A DNA stretch of 64,000 nt, taken from contig CP019882.1 of NCBI GenBank assembly GCA_002007745.1, positions 3,224,001 through 3,288,000 of the forward strand, given 5' to 3'. The translations under genes and the position numbers were made by a program. This DNA comes from Mycolicibacterium litorale (GTDB taxonomy: Bacteria > Actinomycetota > Actinomycetes > Mycobacteriales > Mycobacteriaceae). Numbering within the stretch: the first letter of the stretch is position 1; the number at the start of each line of letters is the position of its first letter. Of this stretch, positions 40,472 through 49,092 are shown piece after piece. Below the pieces are notes generated by a model. It worked only from the letters and a program-made list of their open reading frames with translations, did no database searches and was not told the DNA's origin.

Positions 40472-40494
40472 GTTTTCGACTTACAATCGAAAAC
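40472..40494. promoter_or_regulatory. NrtR operator between nadA and nrtR
   Basis: Perfect 8-bp inverted repeat GTTTTCGA-7-TCGAAAAC. It sits in the 49-bp gap between the divergent nadA and Nudix-regulator genes and ends right at the regulator's ATG (40495). A TACAAT -10 (40482-40487) for the regulator lies inside it, so a bound repressor would block both genes, and the regulator transcript should be leaderless. The symmetry and position are seen; that NrtR binds it is inferred from NrtR-type control of nad genes in other bacteria. Confidence 0.8.
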
Positions 40495-41186
40495 ATGGCT
40501 CATACTAGCACCGAACACGAGGTGCTCGCCGTCGTATTCCAGGTGGGCGATGTCAGCTCCCGGAAACCCAGCCTTAACGTGCTGTTATGGCAGCGCGCCC
40601 TGGAGCCCGAGCGGGGCAAGTGGTCACTGCCCGGCGGCCGACTGGGCGCCGATGAAGACCTGACCAGTTCGGTGCGCCGACAACTGGCCGAGAAGGTGGA
40701 CGTGCGGGAGATCGCCCACCTCGAGCAGCTCGCAGTGTTCTCCGAGCCGAGCCGGGTGCCGGGGGTTCGCACCATCGCGTCGACCTTCCTCGGCCTGGTG
40801 CCCTCCCCCGCCACCCCGGTACTCCCCCGGACACCCGATGGCACCCGGTGAACGCACTGCCGGAGATGGCCTTCGATCACGGCCCGATGGTGCAGTACGC
40901 CCGGACCAGACTGGCCGCCAAACTGTCCTACACGAACATCGGATTCGCTTTGGCCCCAAAGGAATTCGCCCTCTCATCACTGCGCGACATCTACGGCGCG
41001 GCGCTGGGATACCAGGTCGACGCGACCAACCTGCAGCGGGTGCTGGCCCGCCGCGGGGTCATCACCCCGACCGGGACCACCGCCCATTCCGGTCGCAGCG
41101 GCGGCCGGCCGGCGGCGCTGTACCGCTTCACCGATTCGCGGTTACGGGTCACCGACGAATTCGCCGCATTGCGACCGCCCGGGTGA
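40495..41186 (+). pseudogene. nrtR: NrtR-type Nudix/winged-helix regulator of NAD synthesis, frameshifted
   Basis: From ATG 40495 the Nudix-like domain reads normally (VVFQVGDV; LPGGRLGADEDL; VRTIASTFLGLVPS). It lacks the full catalytic Nudix box REXXEE, as expected for a regulator. At a run of five C (40824-40828) one base is missing and the frame stops at 40851. The next frame continues DTRWHPVNALPEMAFDHG, then a C-terminal winged helix (LSSLRDIYGAALGYQVDATN; RRGVITPTG) to 41186. Corrected length is about 230 aa. Divergent from nadABC; the M. tuberculosis counterpart is Rv1593c (from memory). Confidence 0.87.
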
Positions 41187-41227
41187 GTCGACTGGATTCT
41201 TAGACCCTTCTTAAGGTATGAAGGGAG

Positions 41228-42567
41228 GTGATGAATTCGGTCAGTGCCGCCGGGGCCGTGCGCCCCGAATGGATCGGCGCAGCCCCGCACGAGGAGCTCG
41301 AGCGCGGCGCGCGTCCCGTGCTGCCAGCCGAGGACCCGTTCTACGAACCGCCCGCCGGCTTCGAGCATGCCGCGCCCGGCACCGTGCTGCGCTCCCGCGA
41401 TGTCGAACTGGGTTTTCTCGGGCTGATCCCCCAGCGCGTGCGCGCCACCCAGCTGCTCTACCGAACCACCGACATGAACGGGCTGCCCCAGGCCACCGTC
41501 ACCACGGTGCTCGTTCCGGCCGGGCACTCCCCGACCAGGTCCGCAACCTGGTGTCCTACCAGTGCGCCATCGACGCGGTGACCTCGCGCTGCTTCCCGTC
41601 CTACGCGCTGCGCCGACGGGCCAAGGCCGTCGGCTCGCTGGCGCAGCTGGAGTACCTGCTCGTCGCGGCTGCCCTGGCCGAAGGCTGGGTGGTCTCGGTT
41701 CCCGACCACGAGGGCCCCGACGGGATGTGGGGCGCACCCTACGAACCCGGCTACGCCGTGCTGGACGGATTGCGCGCCGCGCTCGGTTTCGAGCGGTTCG
41801 GACTCGCCGCGGACAGCCAGGTCGGCCTGTGGGGCTATTCCGGCGGCGGGCTGGCCAGCGCGTGGGCAGCCGAGATGCACCAGGACTATGCGCCTGAACT
41901 CAACATCGTCGGCGCCGTGCTCGGCTCGCCCGTCGGCGACCTGGGCAACACGTTTCGCCGGCTCAACGGGTCCTACCTCGCGGCGCTGCCGGCTCTGGTG
42001 GTGGCGGCGCTGGCCAAGACCTACCCCGACCTCAACCGGGTCATCGACGAGCACGCGACCGAGGACGGCCGGGCGCTGCTGCGCCGGCTGGAGCAGATGA
42101 CGACGCTCGAGGCGATCATCCGGCTGTTCCGGACCGACATGGACGATCTGGTGCGCCCGCCCCTCGACGAGGTGCTGGAGCTGCCCGAAGTGCAGTACGT
42201 CTTCGACAACATCAAGCTCGGAAGCCGGGTGCCCAGCCTTCCGGTGTTGATCGTGCAGGCGGTGCACGACTCGGTGATCGCCGTCGACGACATCGACGAT
42301 CTGGCGCACGCGTACTCCGCGGGCGGGGCACAGGTGACCTATCACCGAGACATGTTCAGCGAGCACATGCTGCTGCATCCGATGTCGGCACCGATGACCC
42401 TGCGCTGGCTCACCGACCGGTTCGCCGGCCGCCCGATCGAGGAGCACATCGTGCGGACCACCTGGCCCACGCTGCTCAACCCGATGACCTACGCCGGCAT
42501 GTGGCGCCTCGGCGGCATCGTGGCCCGGGTGGTCTCCGGCGGCCGGGTTCCGTTCCGGCCGCTCTAG
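41228..42567 (+). pseudogene. Secretory-lipase family (LIP) protein, frameshifted
   Basis: Start at GTG 41228 or ATG 41231 behind AAGGGAGG. The first 95 residues ([17 protein letters not shown] start, [23 protein letters not shown]) read normally, then a C run (41529-41532) is one base short. The next frame continues [17 protein letters not shown] and carries the alpha/beta-hydrolase nucleophile GYSGGGLAS, the acid region [12 protein letters not shown] and the His region MFSEHMLLH, to 42567. Corrected length is about 446 aa. Position matches Rv1592c (from memory). No signal peptide is seen. The substrate is unknown. Confidence 0.85.
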
Positions 42568-43181
42568 CCGTCGACCGGCGGCCAGCCGCCGAGGTCGTCG
42601 CGCGGGGTGGCCACCGCCATCAGCGCGTAGGCGAGCGCGCCGATCGCCGCCGGAAACAGCAGTGTCGTCGCGATCTGCAGGGGGCCGTGGGCGAAGAACA
42701 CCGGGGGCGCCTCGGCGTAGTAGAACACCCGGTTCGCCGGCGTGACGGGAGCGGTGTTGAAGGGGTTCGCGCCGTAGTGCCAGCGGACCAGTGCCGCCCC
42801 GACGCCGGCTGCGGTGCCGGCGGCTCCGACCAGACCCACCCACAGTGCGGTCGCCAGAACCGGACCGCGATGGGCACGCCACTGCCAGACCAGCACCGCG
42901 GCGACGATCGCCAGCGCGGTCAGCAGCCCGATGAGCATCGCCGCGGCGACGAACAGATGGTCGGATTCGCTACCCAGGTAGGTCTGGACGCGCTGACCGG
43001 ACTTCGTGAGCGCCACCACCCCGTGTGCGGGCGGGGCCATCCAGGACCACAGCACGCCCACCAGCGCACCGGCGAGAGCCAGACCGACAACGACGGCGGC
43101 CGCGGCGCCCGGCCGGGAGAACCGGGGGGCCGGCGGTGACGGGATCGGCACGGCGGGCACCTCGGGTGATTCCAGAGTCAC
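42564..43181 (-). CDS. DUF2567 membrane protein
   Basis: Protein of 205 aa from GTG 43181, overlapping the bsaP stop (GTGA). It has a proline-rich start, then four hydrophobic helices (about 25-48, 73-95, 105-128, 168-190) with an outside loop holding [18 protein letters not shown]. The family is actinobacterial and of unknown function; order matches Rv1591 (from memory). It is the last gene of the bioB-bsaP transcript. The 3' end overlaps the convergent lipase by 4 bp. Confidence 0.85.
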   Translation of the reverse strand: MTLESPEVPAVPIPSPPAPRFSRPGAAAAVVVGLALAGALVGVLWSWMAPPAHGVVALTKSGQRVQTYLGSESDHLFVAAAMLIGLLTALAIVAAVLVWQWRAHRGPVLATALWVGLVGAAGTAAGVGAALVRWHYGANPFNTAPVTPANRVFYYAEAPPVFFAHGPLQIATTLLFPAAIGALAYALMAVATPRDDLGGWPPVDG

Positions 43182-43417
43182 CGCTGCACCTCGAGGTCAT
43201 GGGAGTCGACACGGCCGTGCCGCGAGCATTTCGCCCACCACCCGTCCGGACGCACCTGAACCACCATCCGGCGACCGCACTCGGCGCAGAACCGTGGCGG
43301 TTCGAGGCCCAGCTGCGCCGCGGTGGGCAGTACCGTGCCGGCGGCCTCGCCGGTATAGACCCCGGTGTAGACGTTGTAAACCCCGGCACCCACCGGTGCG
43401 GGCAGTTGTTCGACCAT
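43178..43417 (-). CDS. bsaP: Biotin synthase auxiliary protein
   Basis: Small protein of 79 aa from ATG 43417 (a GTG at 43420 directly before it is an alternative). It has the cysteine pattern [10 protein letters not shown] (Cys44, Cys47), then Cys64 and His67 in WWAKCSRHG, which could hold a metal or Fe-S site. The M. tuberculosis counterpart Rv1590 is, from memory, the BsaP protein that mycobacterial BioB needs for turnover. It follows bioB by 28 bp. Because of the frameshift in bioB the two genes read as one 430-residue frame here; that fusion is not real. Confidence 0.88.
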   Translation of the reverse strand: MVEQLPAPVGAGVYNVYTGVYTGEAAGTVLPTAAQLGLEPPRFCAECGRRMVVQVRPDGWWAKCSRHGRVDSHDLEVQR

Positions 43418-43445
43418 CACCTTGCCCTTTGTACAGATAGTCGGG

Positions 43446-44452
43446 CTAGAGGCTGGCGTTGAGCGCCTTGATGGGCATCTGCAGATCTTCGAGCAGTTCC
43501 AGGTCCGCCTCGGCCGGCCGCCCAAGGTGGTCAGGTAATTGCCGACGATCACCGCGTTGATGCCGCCGAGGATGCCCTGCTTGGCTCCCAGGTCGCCGAG
43601 GGTGATCTCCCGGCCGCCGGCGAAACGCAGCATCGTGCGCGGCAGGGCCAGCCGGAACGCGGCGACCGCCTTGAGCGCCTCGGCGGCGGGCAGCACCTCC
43701 AGATCACCGAACGGGGTACCGGGGCGCGGGTTGAGGAAGTTCAGCGGTACCTCATGCGGGTCCAGTTCGGCCAGGTTGGCGGCGAACTCGGCACGCTGCT
43801 CCAGCGTCTCGCCCATGCCGAGGATCCCGCCGCAACACACCTCCATACCGGCGTCGCGCACCATCTGCAGGGTGCCCCAGCGCTCCTCCCAGGTGTGGGT
43901 GGTCACCACGTTGGGGAAGAACGACTGGGCAGTCTCGAGGTTGTGGTTGTAACGGTGCACGCCCATCGCGGCGAGCCGGTCCACCTGCTCCTGGGTGAGC
44001 ATGCCCAGGGAACAGGCGATGTGGATCTCGACCTCGTTGCGGATGGCCTCGATGCCGGCGGCGACCTGGGCGAGCAACCGCTCGTCGGGGCCACGGACCG
44101 CCGCCACGATGCAGAACTCGGTGGCACCCGACTTGGCGGTCTGCTTGGCGGCCTCGACCAGGCTGGGAATGTCCAGCCAGGCGCTGCGCACCGGCGAGGC
44201 GAACAGACCGGACTGTGAGCAGAAGTGGCAATCCTCCGGGCAACCGCCGGTTTTCAGGCTGATGATGCCCTCGACCTCGACCTCGGGGCCGCACCAGCGC
44301 ATCCGCACCTCGTGGGCCAGTGCCAGCAGATCGTCGAGGCGGTCGTCGGGCAGCTGGAGGACCTCGAGTACCTGCTCGCGGGACAGCCCCTCGCCCCGCT
44401 CGAGCACCTGCTCACGGGCCAGAGCCAATACGTCGGTGGCTGCCTGCGTCAC
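43446..44452 (-). CDS. bioB: Biotin synthase, frameshifted near the C terminus
   Basis: Radical-SAM enzyme that inserts sulfur into dethiobiotin. Start GTG 44452 ([12 protein letters not shown]) behind AGGAGG; a GTG at 44470 lies upstream in frame but overlaps the ribosome site. The SAM cluster motif [14 protein letters not shown] and the second-cluster residues [10 protein letters not shown] and RFAGGREI are intact. Near 43520 one base is missing after NYLTTLG; the proper end [22 protein letters not shown] continues one frame over to 43446. Corrected length is 335 aa. A BioQ operator lies 29 bp upstream of the start. Confidence 0.94.
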
Positions 44453-44480
44453 TGCCTCGTCCTCCTGCACTGAGCGAACT

Positions 44481-44493
44481 TGAACGGTGTTCA
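44481..44493. promoter_or_regulatory. BioQ operator between bioB and bioQ
   Basis: Palindrome TGAAC-3-GTTCA. On the minus strand it directly follows a -10 box TAGCCT (44498-44493), so it covers the start of bioB transcription. On the plus strand a TAAGCT -10 (44497-44502) lies six bases before the bioQ GTG, giving a leaderless bioQ message. The same 20-odd base arrangement recurs before bioF. BioQ sites of this form are known from M. smegmatis (from memory). Confidence 0.82.
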
Positions 44494-44508
44494 GGCTAAG
44501 CTACCGGC

Positions 44509-45104
44509 GTGCAGCTGCACAAACGCGACGTGGTCGCCAAAGCCGCCGCGATCCTGGACAACTACGGGATCGCCGATCTGACCATGCGCCGGCTCGCCAG
44601 GGAACTGGACGTGACCCCCGGCGCCCTCTACTGGCACTTCGCCAACAAACAGGAGCTGCTCGGCGCGGTCGCCGACCAGGTGCTGGGCCCGGCCTGCGAC
44701 GGCTGCGCGCCGACGGCTTGGCGGGAGCGCATCGAGACGGTGTGCTGCCGGCTACGCGACGCGCTGCTGTCGCACACCGACGGCGCCGAGCTGGTCTCGG
44801 CGAGTTTCGCGGCCGGGCAGTCCCGAGCCGTCGAGCAGATTCTCGACCTGCTTGCCGAGGCGGCCGGCGAGGCCGGTGTCGACGTCGCCCACCGGACGCA
44901 GGCCGCGCGCACCGTGCTGCACTACGTCCTCGGGGCGACCGCCGACGAGCAGTCCCGACTGCAATGGGATGCGGCCGGCGCCGCGCTGCCCGAACGCCAG
45001 TCGGTGCTCGCGGCGGACCCTCGGCCGGATTCCTCTTCGGCCTGCGGCTGCTGACCGACGGGCTGGCCGCCCAGCGGGTCGCCGCCGAGCCGCCGCTCAA
45101 CTGA
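44509..45104 (+). CDS. bioQ: TetR-family biotin repressor BioQ, frameshifted near the end
   Basis: Start GTG 44509. The N-terminal TetR helix-turn-helix is clear: DLTMRRLARELDVTPGALYWHFANKQELL (landmarks TMRRLARELDV and GALYWHF). The helical ligand domain follows. At a C run (45018-45020) one base is missing; the present frame ends at 45054, while the expected end SAGFLFGLRLLTDGLAAQRV continues one frame over to 45104. Corrected length is about 198 aa. Divergent from bioB with a shared operator, which is why I call it BioQ. It has an unusual number of cysteines near residue 65-85 (ACDGC, VCC). Confidence 0.87.
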
Positions 45105-45621
45105 GCAGCACCCGCTCCACCCGGGCGTCGGAATCCCAGCGGCGCAACCCGACCACGGCCGCGGAGATCTCGTCGGCGATGCCGTCGACCTCCGCCAGCG
45201 CCCGGCCCACCTCGTCCGGGGTGAACCGCCGCCCCAACGTGGCGTGCGGGGTCCAGTGCGCGGGCGCACTGTGCGCGAACGGCTCGACCACCAAGGGCAG
45301 GCAGCGCCGGTGCACCTCCTCGTGCAGGTCCAGCAGCGTCGCCGAGGCGACGATCAGCCGGGCCATGGTGAGCCGCCCGCCGCCGAAGACCAGCGGCGCA
45401 CCGATCGTGCACGGCAGCGGGAATCGGGGCGCCAGCTCGGCGAGCAGATCGTCGACGTCCGGGGTGATGCGGTGAGCAGCCACCAGCGTGATGTGCGGCC
45501 GGTTGGTCGCCGCTTTGACGCGCAGCTGGCTGGGCAGCCCGGCATCGGCCAGCCGTTGCCACAGCCGACGCACCGCCGCGTCGCCCTGGTCGTCGAACAA
45601 CAGCTCGACCGAGTGCGCCAT
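45097..45621 (-). CDS. 2'-5' RNA ligase-like (2H phosphoesterase) protein
   Basis: Protein of 174 aa from ATG 45621, one base after the bioD stop. Both HxT motifs of the 2H family are present: PHITLVAAH near residue 43 and PHATLGRRF near residue 127. Members act on cyclic phosphates or RNA ends; the substrate here is unknown. It appears to be the last gene of the bioF-bioD transcript, as is Rv1571 in M. tuberculosis (from memory). It converges on bioQ with an 8-bp overlap. Confidence 0.85.
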   Translation of the reverse strand: MAHSVELLFDDQGDAAVRRLWQRLADAGLPSQLRVKAATNRPHITLVAAHRITPDVDDLLAELAPRFPLPCTIGAPLVFGGGRLTMARLIVASATLLDLHEEVHRRCLPLVVEPFAHSAPAHWTPHATLGRRFTPDEVGRALAEVDGIADEISAAVVGLRRWDSDARVERVLLS

Positions 45622-45622
45622 C

Positions 45623-46300
45623 TCAGATCAGGGTGTCGACCCAGTCCGGGTCGAACGCGCGTGCGCTGAACAACTCGAAGTCCACGGTGGACACCGCGGC
45701 CACCCCGGCCGGCAATGCCGCCCGCACCGGCGCAAGCCCGGCCAGCGCGTCGCGGTTGGACTTCTCCGCCGGGCCCGGTTGCGCGGGCCACGCGCCGATC
45801 ACCAGGCCGGCGCACGAAAGCCCCTTGGCGGCAAGCCCTTCCAACGTCAGCGCGGTGTGGTTAAGGGTGCCGAGCACGGGTTCGGTGACCACCAGAACCG
45901 GCGCGGACAATTCCACCGCCAGGTCCCGCAATGTCACCCCACCGGCCGCAAGTTCGACCAGCAGACCGCCCGCTCCCTCGACCAACGTCAACCGCCCCGG
46001 CCGGTCGGCGGCCCGGATGGCGGTCAACAACTCCTCGGTGGTGGGCAGCGGCAGGCCGGCGAGTTCGGCGGCCGCCGCCGGCGCCAGCGGCTGTGGGTAA
46101 CGGGCCACCCCGACCAGCTCCGTCACCCCGGAGAGCCGGCCGACCTCGGCCAGGTCGTCGTCCCCGTCCGCGGTCCCGGTCTGCACCGGCTTGCACACCG
46201 CCACATCACGGCCGTTGACCCGGGCATGGCAGGCCAGCGCCGCCGTGGCGACAGTCTTGCCGACGCCGGTCCCGGTTCCGGTGATCACCAGCACGCTCAT
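45623..46300 (-). CDS. bioD: Dethiobiotin synthetase
   Basis: ATP-dependent carboxylase that closes the ureido ring of dethiobiotin. The protein is 225 aa from ATG 46300; the P-loop [12 protein letters not shown] is at residue 7, and CKPVQTG and VEGAGGLLV are intact. It overlaps bioF by 4 bp. The frame is intact, unlike its neighbours bioF and bioA. Confidence 0.96.
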   Translation of the reverse strand: MSVLVITGTGTGVGKTVATAALACHARVNGRDVAVCKPVQTGTADGDDDLAEVGRLSGVTELVGVARYPQPLAPAAAAELAGLPLPTTEELLTAIRAADRPGRLTLVEGAGGLLVELAAGGVTLRDLAVELSAPVLVVTEPVLGTLNHTALTLEGLAAKGLSCAGLVIGAWPAQPGPAEKSNRDALAGLAPVRAALPAGVAAVSTVDFELFSARAFDPDWVDTLI

Positions 46301-47444
46301 CGCCGCTGCCCCTTCAGGACCGTGGTCAACACCGCGCGGGCGGTGTCCATCTCGTCATCGGTCAGTGATGCGCGTGCCGTCAGCCGCAGTCTCGACGTCC
46401 CCGCCGGAACGGTGGGCGGGCGGAAACACCCGACCCGGACGCCGGCTTCCAGGCAGGCCGCCGCGGCCGCGACCGCGACCTCCGGGTCACCCAGGATGAC
46501 CGAGACGACCGCCGACTCGGGCGCCTCGGCGACGTCGCAGATCCGGGCCAGGGTGCGCGCCCGGTCGATCACCGCCCCGGCGCGGCCGGGCTCCTCGGCG
46601 AGCACCCGCAACGCGGCCAGTGCGGCGCCGACAGCCGCGGGGCCAGGCCGGTGTCGAAGATCATCGTGCGTGCGGCATCGATCAGGTGATCGCGCACCGC
46701 GGCCGGGCCCAGCACCACACCGCCCTGGCTGCCCAGCGACTTGGACATGGTGGTCGTCACGATGACGTCGGGCGCGCCGGCCAACCCGGCCTCGTGGACG
46801 AGTCCGCGCCCGCCCGCGCCCCGGACGCCGAGTCCGTGTGCCTCGTCGACCAGCAGTAGTCCGCCGTGTCTGCGGCACACCTCGTGCAGGCGGCGCAGCG
46901 GCGCCAGCGCGCCGTCGGTGCTGAACACCGACTCGGTGATGACCAGTGCGCGTTCCTCGTCGCGGCCGACCAGTGCCGCCTCCACCGCGTCGACATCGTT
47001 GTGCGCAGAGACCACGACACGGGCCCGTGACAGTCGGCAGGCGTCGACCAGCGAGGCGTGCGACAGGGCATCGGAGACCACCAGGGAGCCCGGCCCGGAC
47101 AGGGCGACCACCGCCCCGATGTTGGCGGCGTACCCCGATGAGAAGACCAATCCGGTTTCGGCGCCGACGAATCCGGCCACCGCCGTCTCGAATTCCTCGT
47201 GCAGCTCGGTATTGCCGGTGACCAGACGGGAGCCGGTCGAGCCCGCACCCCAGGTGCGCAACGCGGCCACCCCGCCGTCGATGACGGCGGGGTGCTGGGA
47301 CAGGCCCAGATAGTCGTTGGAGGCCAGGTCGAGTTCGGTGGCCACGGCGGGCCGGGTGCGCAGCGAACGACGCAGACCGGCCTGGCGACGCTGCTGCTCG
47401 ACGGAGTCGAGCCAGGCCAGTGGTGAAAGACCGACGCGGGTCAC
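46297..47444 (-). pseudogene. bioF: 8-amino-7-oxononanoate synthase, frameshifted
   Basis: PLP enzyme joining pimeloyl thioester and alanine. Start GTG 47444 behind GAGGAGC. The first 270 residues are normal (LDLASNDYLGLSQHP; STGSRLVTGN; LLVDEAHGLGVRG; PLP lysine in TTTMSKSLGSQGG). A C run (46639-46642 as G on plus) is one base short after FDTGLAP; the rest, AAVGAALAALRVLAEEPGRA to [11 protein letters not shown], lies one frame over and ends at 46297. Corrected length is about 382 aa. A BioQ operator and -10 lie just upstream. Confidence 0.93.
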
Positions 47445-47466
47445 GGGCGCTCCTCAGAAGCCGACT

Positions 47467-47479
47467 TGAACACCGTTCA
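47467..47479. promoter_or_regulatory. BioQ operator before bioF
   Basis: Palindrome TGAAC-3-GTTCA, 23 bp upstream of the bioF GTG. On the minus strand it follows TAGCCT (47484-47479), exactly as at bioB, so bioF-bioD has its own BioQ-controlled promoter separate from bioA. The conserved string between the two promoters is TAGCCTGAAC-3-GTTCAAGT. Confidence 0.82.
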
Positions 47480-47484
47480 GGCTA

Positions 47485-47695
47485 GCGCGACGACGAGCGC
47501 CCAGGGACGAGGGGTAAGGAGTCGCGCCATCAACCCCGCGCGACGACGAGCGCCCAGGGACGAGGGTAAGGAGTCGCGCCATCAGCCCCGCGCGACGACG
47601 AGCGCCCAGGGACGAGGGGTAAGGAGTCGCGCCATCAGCCCCGCGCGACGACGAGCGCCGAGGGACGAGGGTAAGGAGTCGCGCCGTCAGCCCTG
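47485..47695. repeat. Four tandem copies of a 52/53-bp palindromic unit
   Basis: Copies begin at 47485, 47538, 47590 and 47643. Each holds a 42/43-bp core bounded by GCGCGAC and GTCGCGC, a 7-bp inverted repeat, followed by a 10-bp linker such as CATCAGCCCC. Copies are nearly identical; the clearest differences are a G run of 3 or 4, single substitutions, and a variant linker in the last copy. The last copy runs into the stop codon end of bioA (47687). It fills the whole space between bioA and the bioF promoter. It resembles a REP-like or palindromic intergenic repeat; I do not know its name. Confidence 0.85.
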
Positions 47696-48976
47696 CGCAC
47701 GGGCGACCGCCACCATGGCGGAGGTGATCTGAGCGATCTCCCCGGGCGTGCAGACGAACGGTGGCATCGCATAGATGAGGTTGCGGAACGGCCGCAGCCA
47801 CACCCCGTTGTCGAGGGCGACCGGGGTGGCCGTGGCCAGGTCGACCGGACGGCGCGTCTCGATCACCCCGATGGCACCGCACACCCGCACGTCGGCAACG
47901 CCGGGCAGGTCCCGCGCGGGTGCCAGACCCTCAGCCAGCCCGCCGCTGATCTCGGCTACCCGCCCGCGCCAATCCTGGGCCAGCAGCAACTCCACCGACG
48001 CCACCGACACCGCGCAGGCCAGCGCGTTGGCCATGAAGGTCGGGCCGTGCATCAAAGCGCCCGCGTCGCTGCCACTGATGGTCTGCGCGATGTCCAGCGT
48101 GCACAACGTCGCCGCCAGGGTGACATACCCGCCGGTCAGCGCCTTGCCCACGCACATGATGTCGGGGCTGACCCCGGCGTGGTCGGCGGCGAACAGCTCG
48201 CCGGTGCGGCCGAACCCGGTGGCGATCTCGTCGAAGATCAGCAGCACATCGGCGCGGTCACAGATGGCCCGCAGGTCGGCCAGATAGCGGGATCGTGGAA
48301 GCGCATGCCCCGGCCCCCTGTACCACCGGCTCGACGATGACCGCGGCCAGCTGGTCGGCATTCTCAACCAGCTGCGCCTCGAACGCGGCGACGTATCCCG
48401 GGTCGTACCCGGCGGGCACCGGCGGAGCGAAGACCTGCGGCACCAGGATGTCGGTCCACAACTCGTGCATACCGCCGTCGGGGTCGCACACACTCATCGG
48501 GTGAACGTGTCCCCGTGGTAGCCGCCACGCCAGGTCATCAGGCGGTGTTTGCCCGACCGGCCCAGGCTGCGCCAGTACTGCAGGGCCATCTTCACCGCGA
48601 CCTCCACGCCGACCGAGCCGGAGTCGGAGAAGAACACCGTGTCCAACCCGGGCGGGGTGATGTCCACGAGCAACTGAGCCAGACGGGCGGCGGGCTCGTG
48701 AGTCAGGCCGCCGAACATGACGTGGTTCATCACCGAGAGCTGGCGACTCAGCGCGGCGTCGAGCACCGGGTGACCGTGCCCGTGCACGGCGGTCCACCAC
48801 GAGGCCATCGCGTCGAGCACGCGGATCTCGGCACCGTCGCGGACCAGGGTCAGCCAGGCGCCGTCGGCGCCCACCGCGACCACCGGGGCGATGGCCTCGG
48901 CGCCGATGGTGCTGTACGGATGCCAGATGTGCGCGGCGTCGATGGCACTGATCTGGTCGGGGGTCAGCGCGGGCAC
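47687..48976 (-). pseudogene. bioA: Adenosylmethionine-8-amino-7-oxononanoate aminotransferase, three frameshifts
   Basis: PLP transaminase of biotin synthesis, start GTG 48976. Part 1 reads to WRGGYHGDTF (near 48507); part 2, [16 protein letters not shown] to [10 protein letters not shown], then a short piece MRFHDP, and part 3, [17 protein letters not shown] to the end, are each in different frames. Each step needs one added base (near 48507, 48302 and 48292). The PLP Asp ([15 protein letters not shown]) and Lys ([11 protein letters not shown]) are intact. Corrected length is about 430 aa. No BioQ site is seen before it. Confidence 0.92.
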
Positions 48977-48982
48977 GGCGCA

Positions 48983-48988
48983 ACCCTA
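48983..48988 (-). promoter_or_regulatory. Candidate -10 box of bioA (TAGGGT), leaderless
   Basis: TAGGGT on the minus strand ends six bases before the bioA GTG (48976), the spacing of leaderless mycobacterial promoters. The 116-bp gap to the divergent acyltransferase contains no TGAAC/GTTCA palindrome. A TAGATT (49076-49081) on the plus strand could serve the acyltransferase. Confidence 0.45.
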
Positions 48989-49092
48989 TCGGGCCCGCCG
49001 AGCACCCTTTTGCTCCCCGAGGTCGAAGCCCCGGTGACGCAGTTCGCTGAAGATGAGCCGCACAGCCGAGTTGGGTAGATTGTCACTCGATC

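Noticed and set aside
43178..44470. A 430-residue fusion of biotin synthase and BsaP
   Set aside because: It arises from one lost base near 43520. The expected BioB end and a separate BsaP start are both present.
47485..47695. CRISPR array
   Set aside because: The units are tandem and nearly identical over their full length, with no unique spacers and no cas genes.
47454..47882. Protein made of repeated peptides (ARLLTLVP, SSLGARRRA) on the minus strand
   Set aside because: It is the translation of the 52/53-bp repeat; the unit length is not a multiple of three and the frame overlaps bioA.
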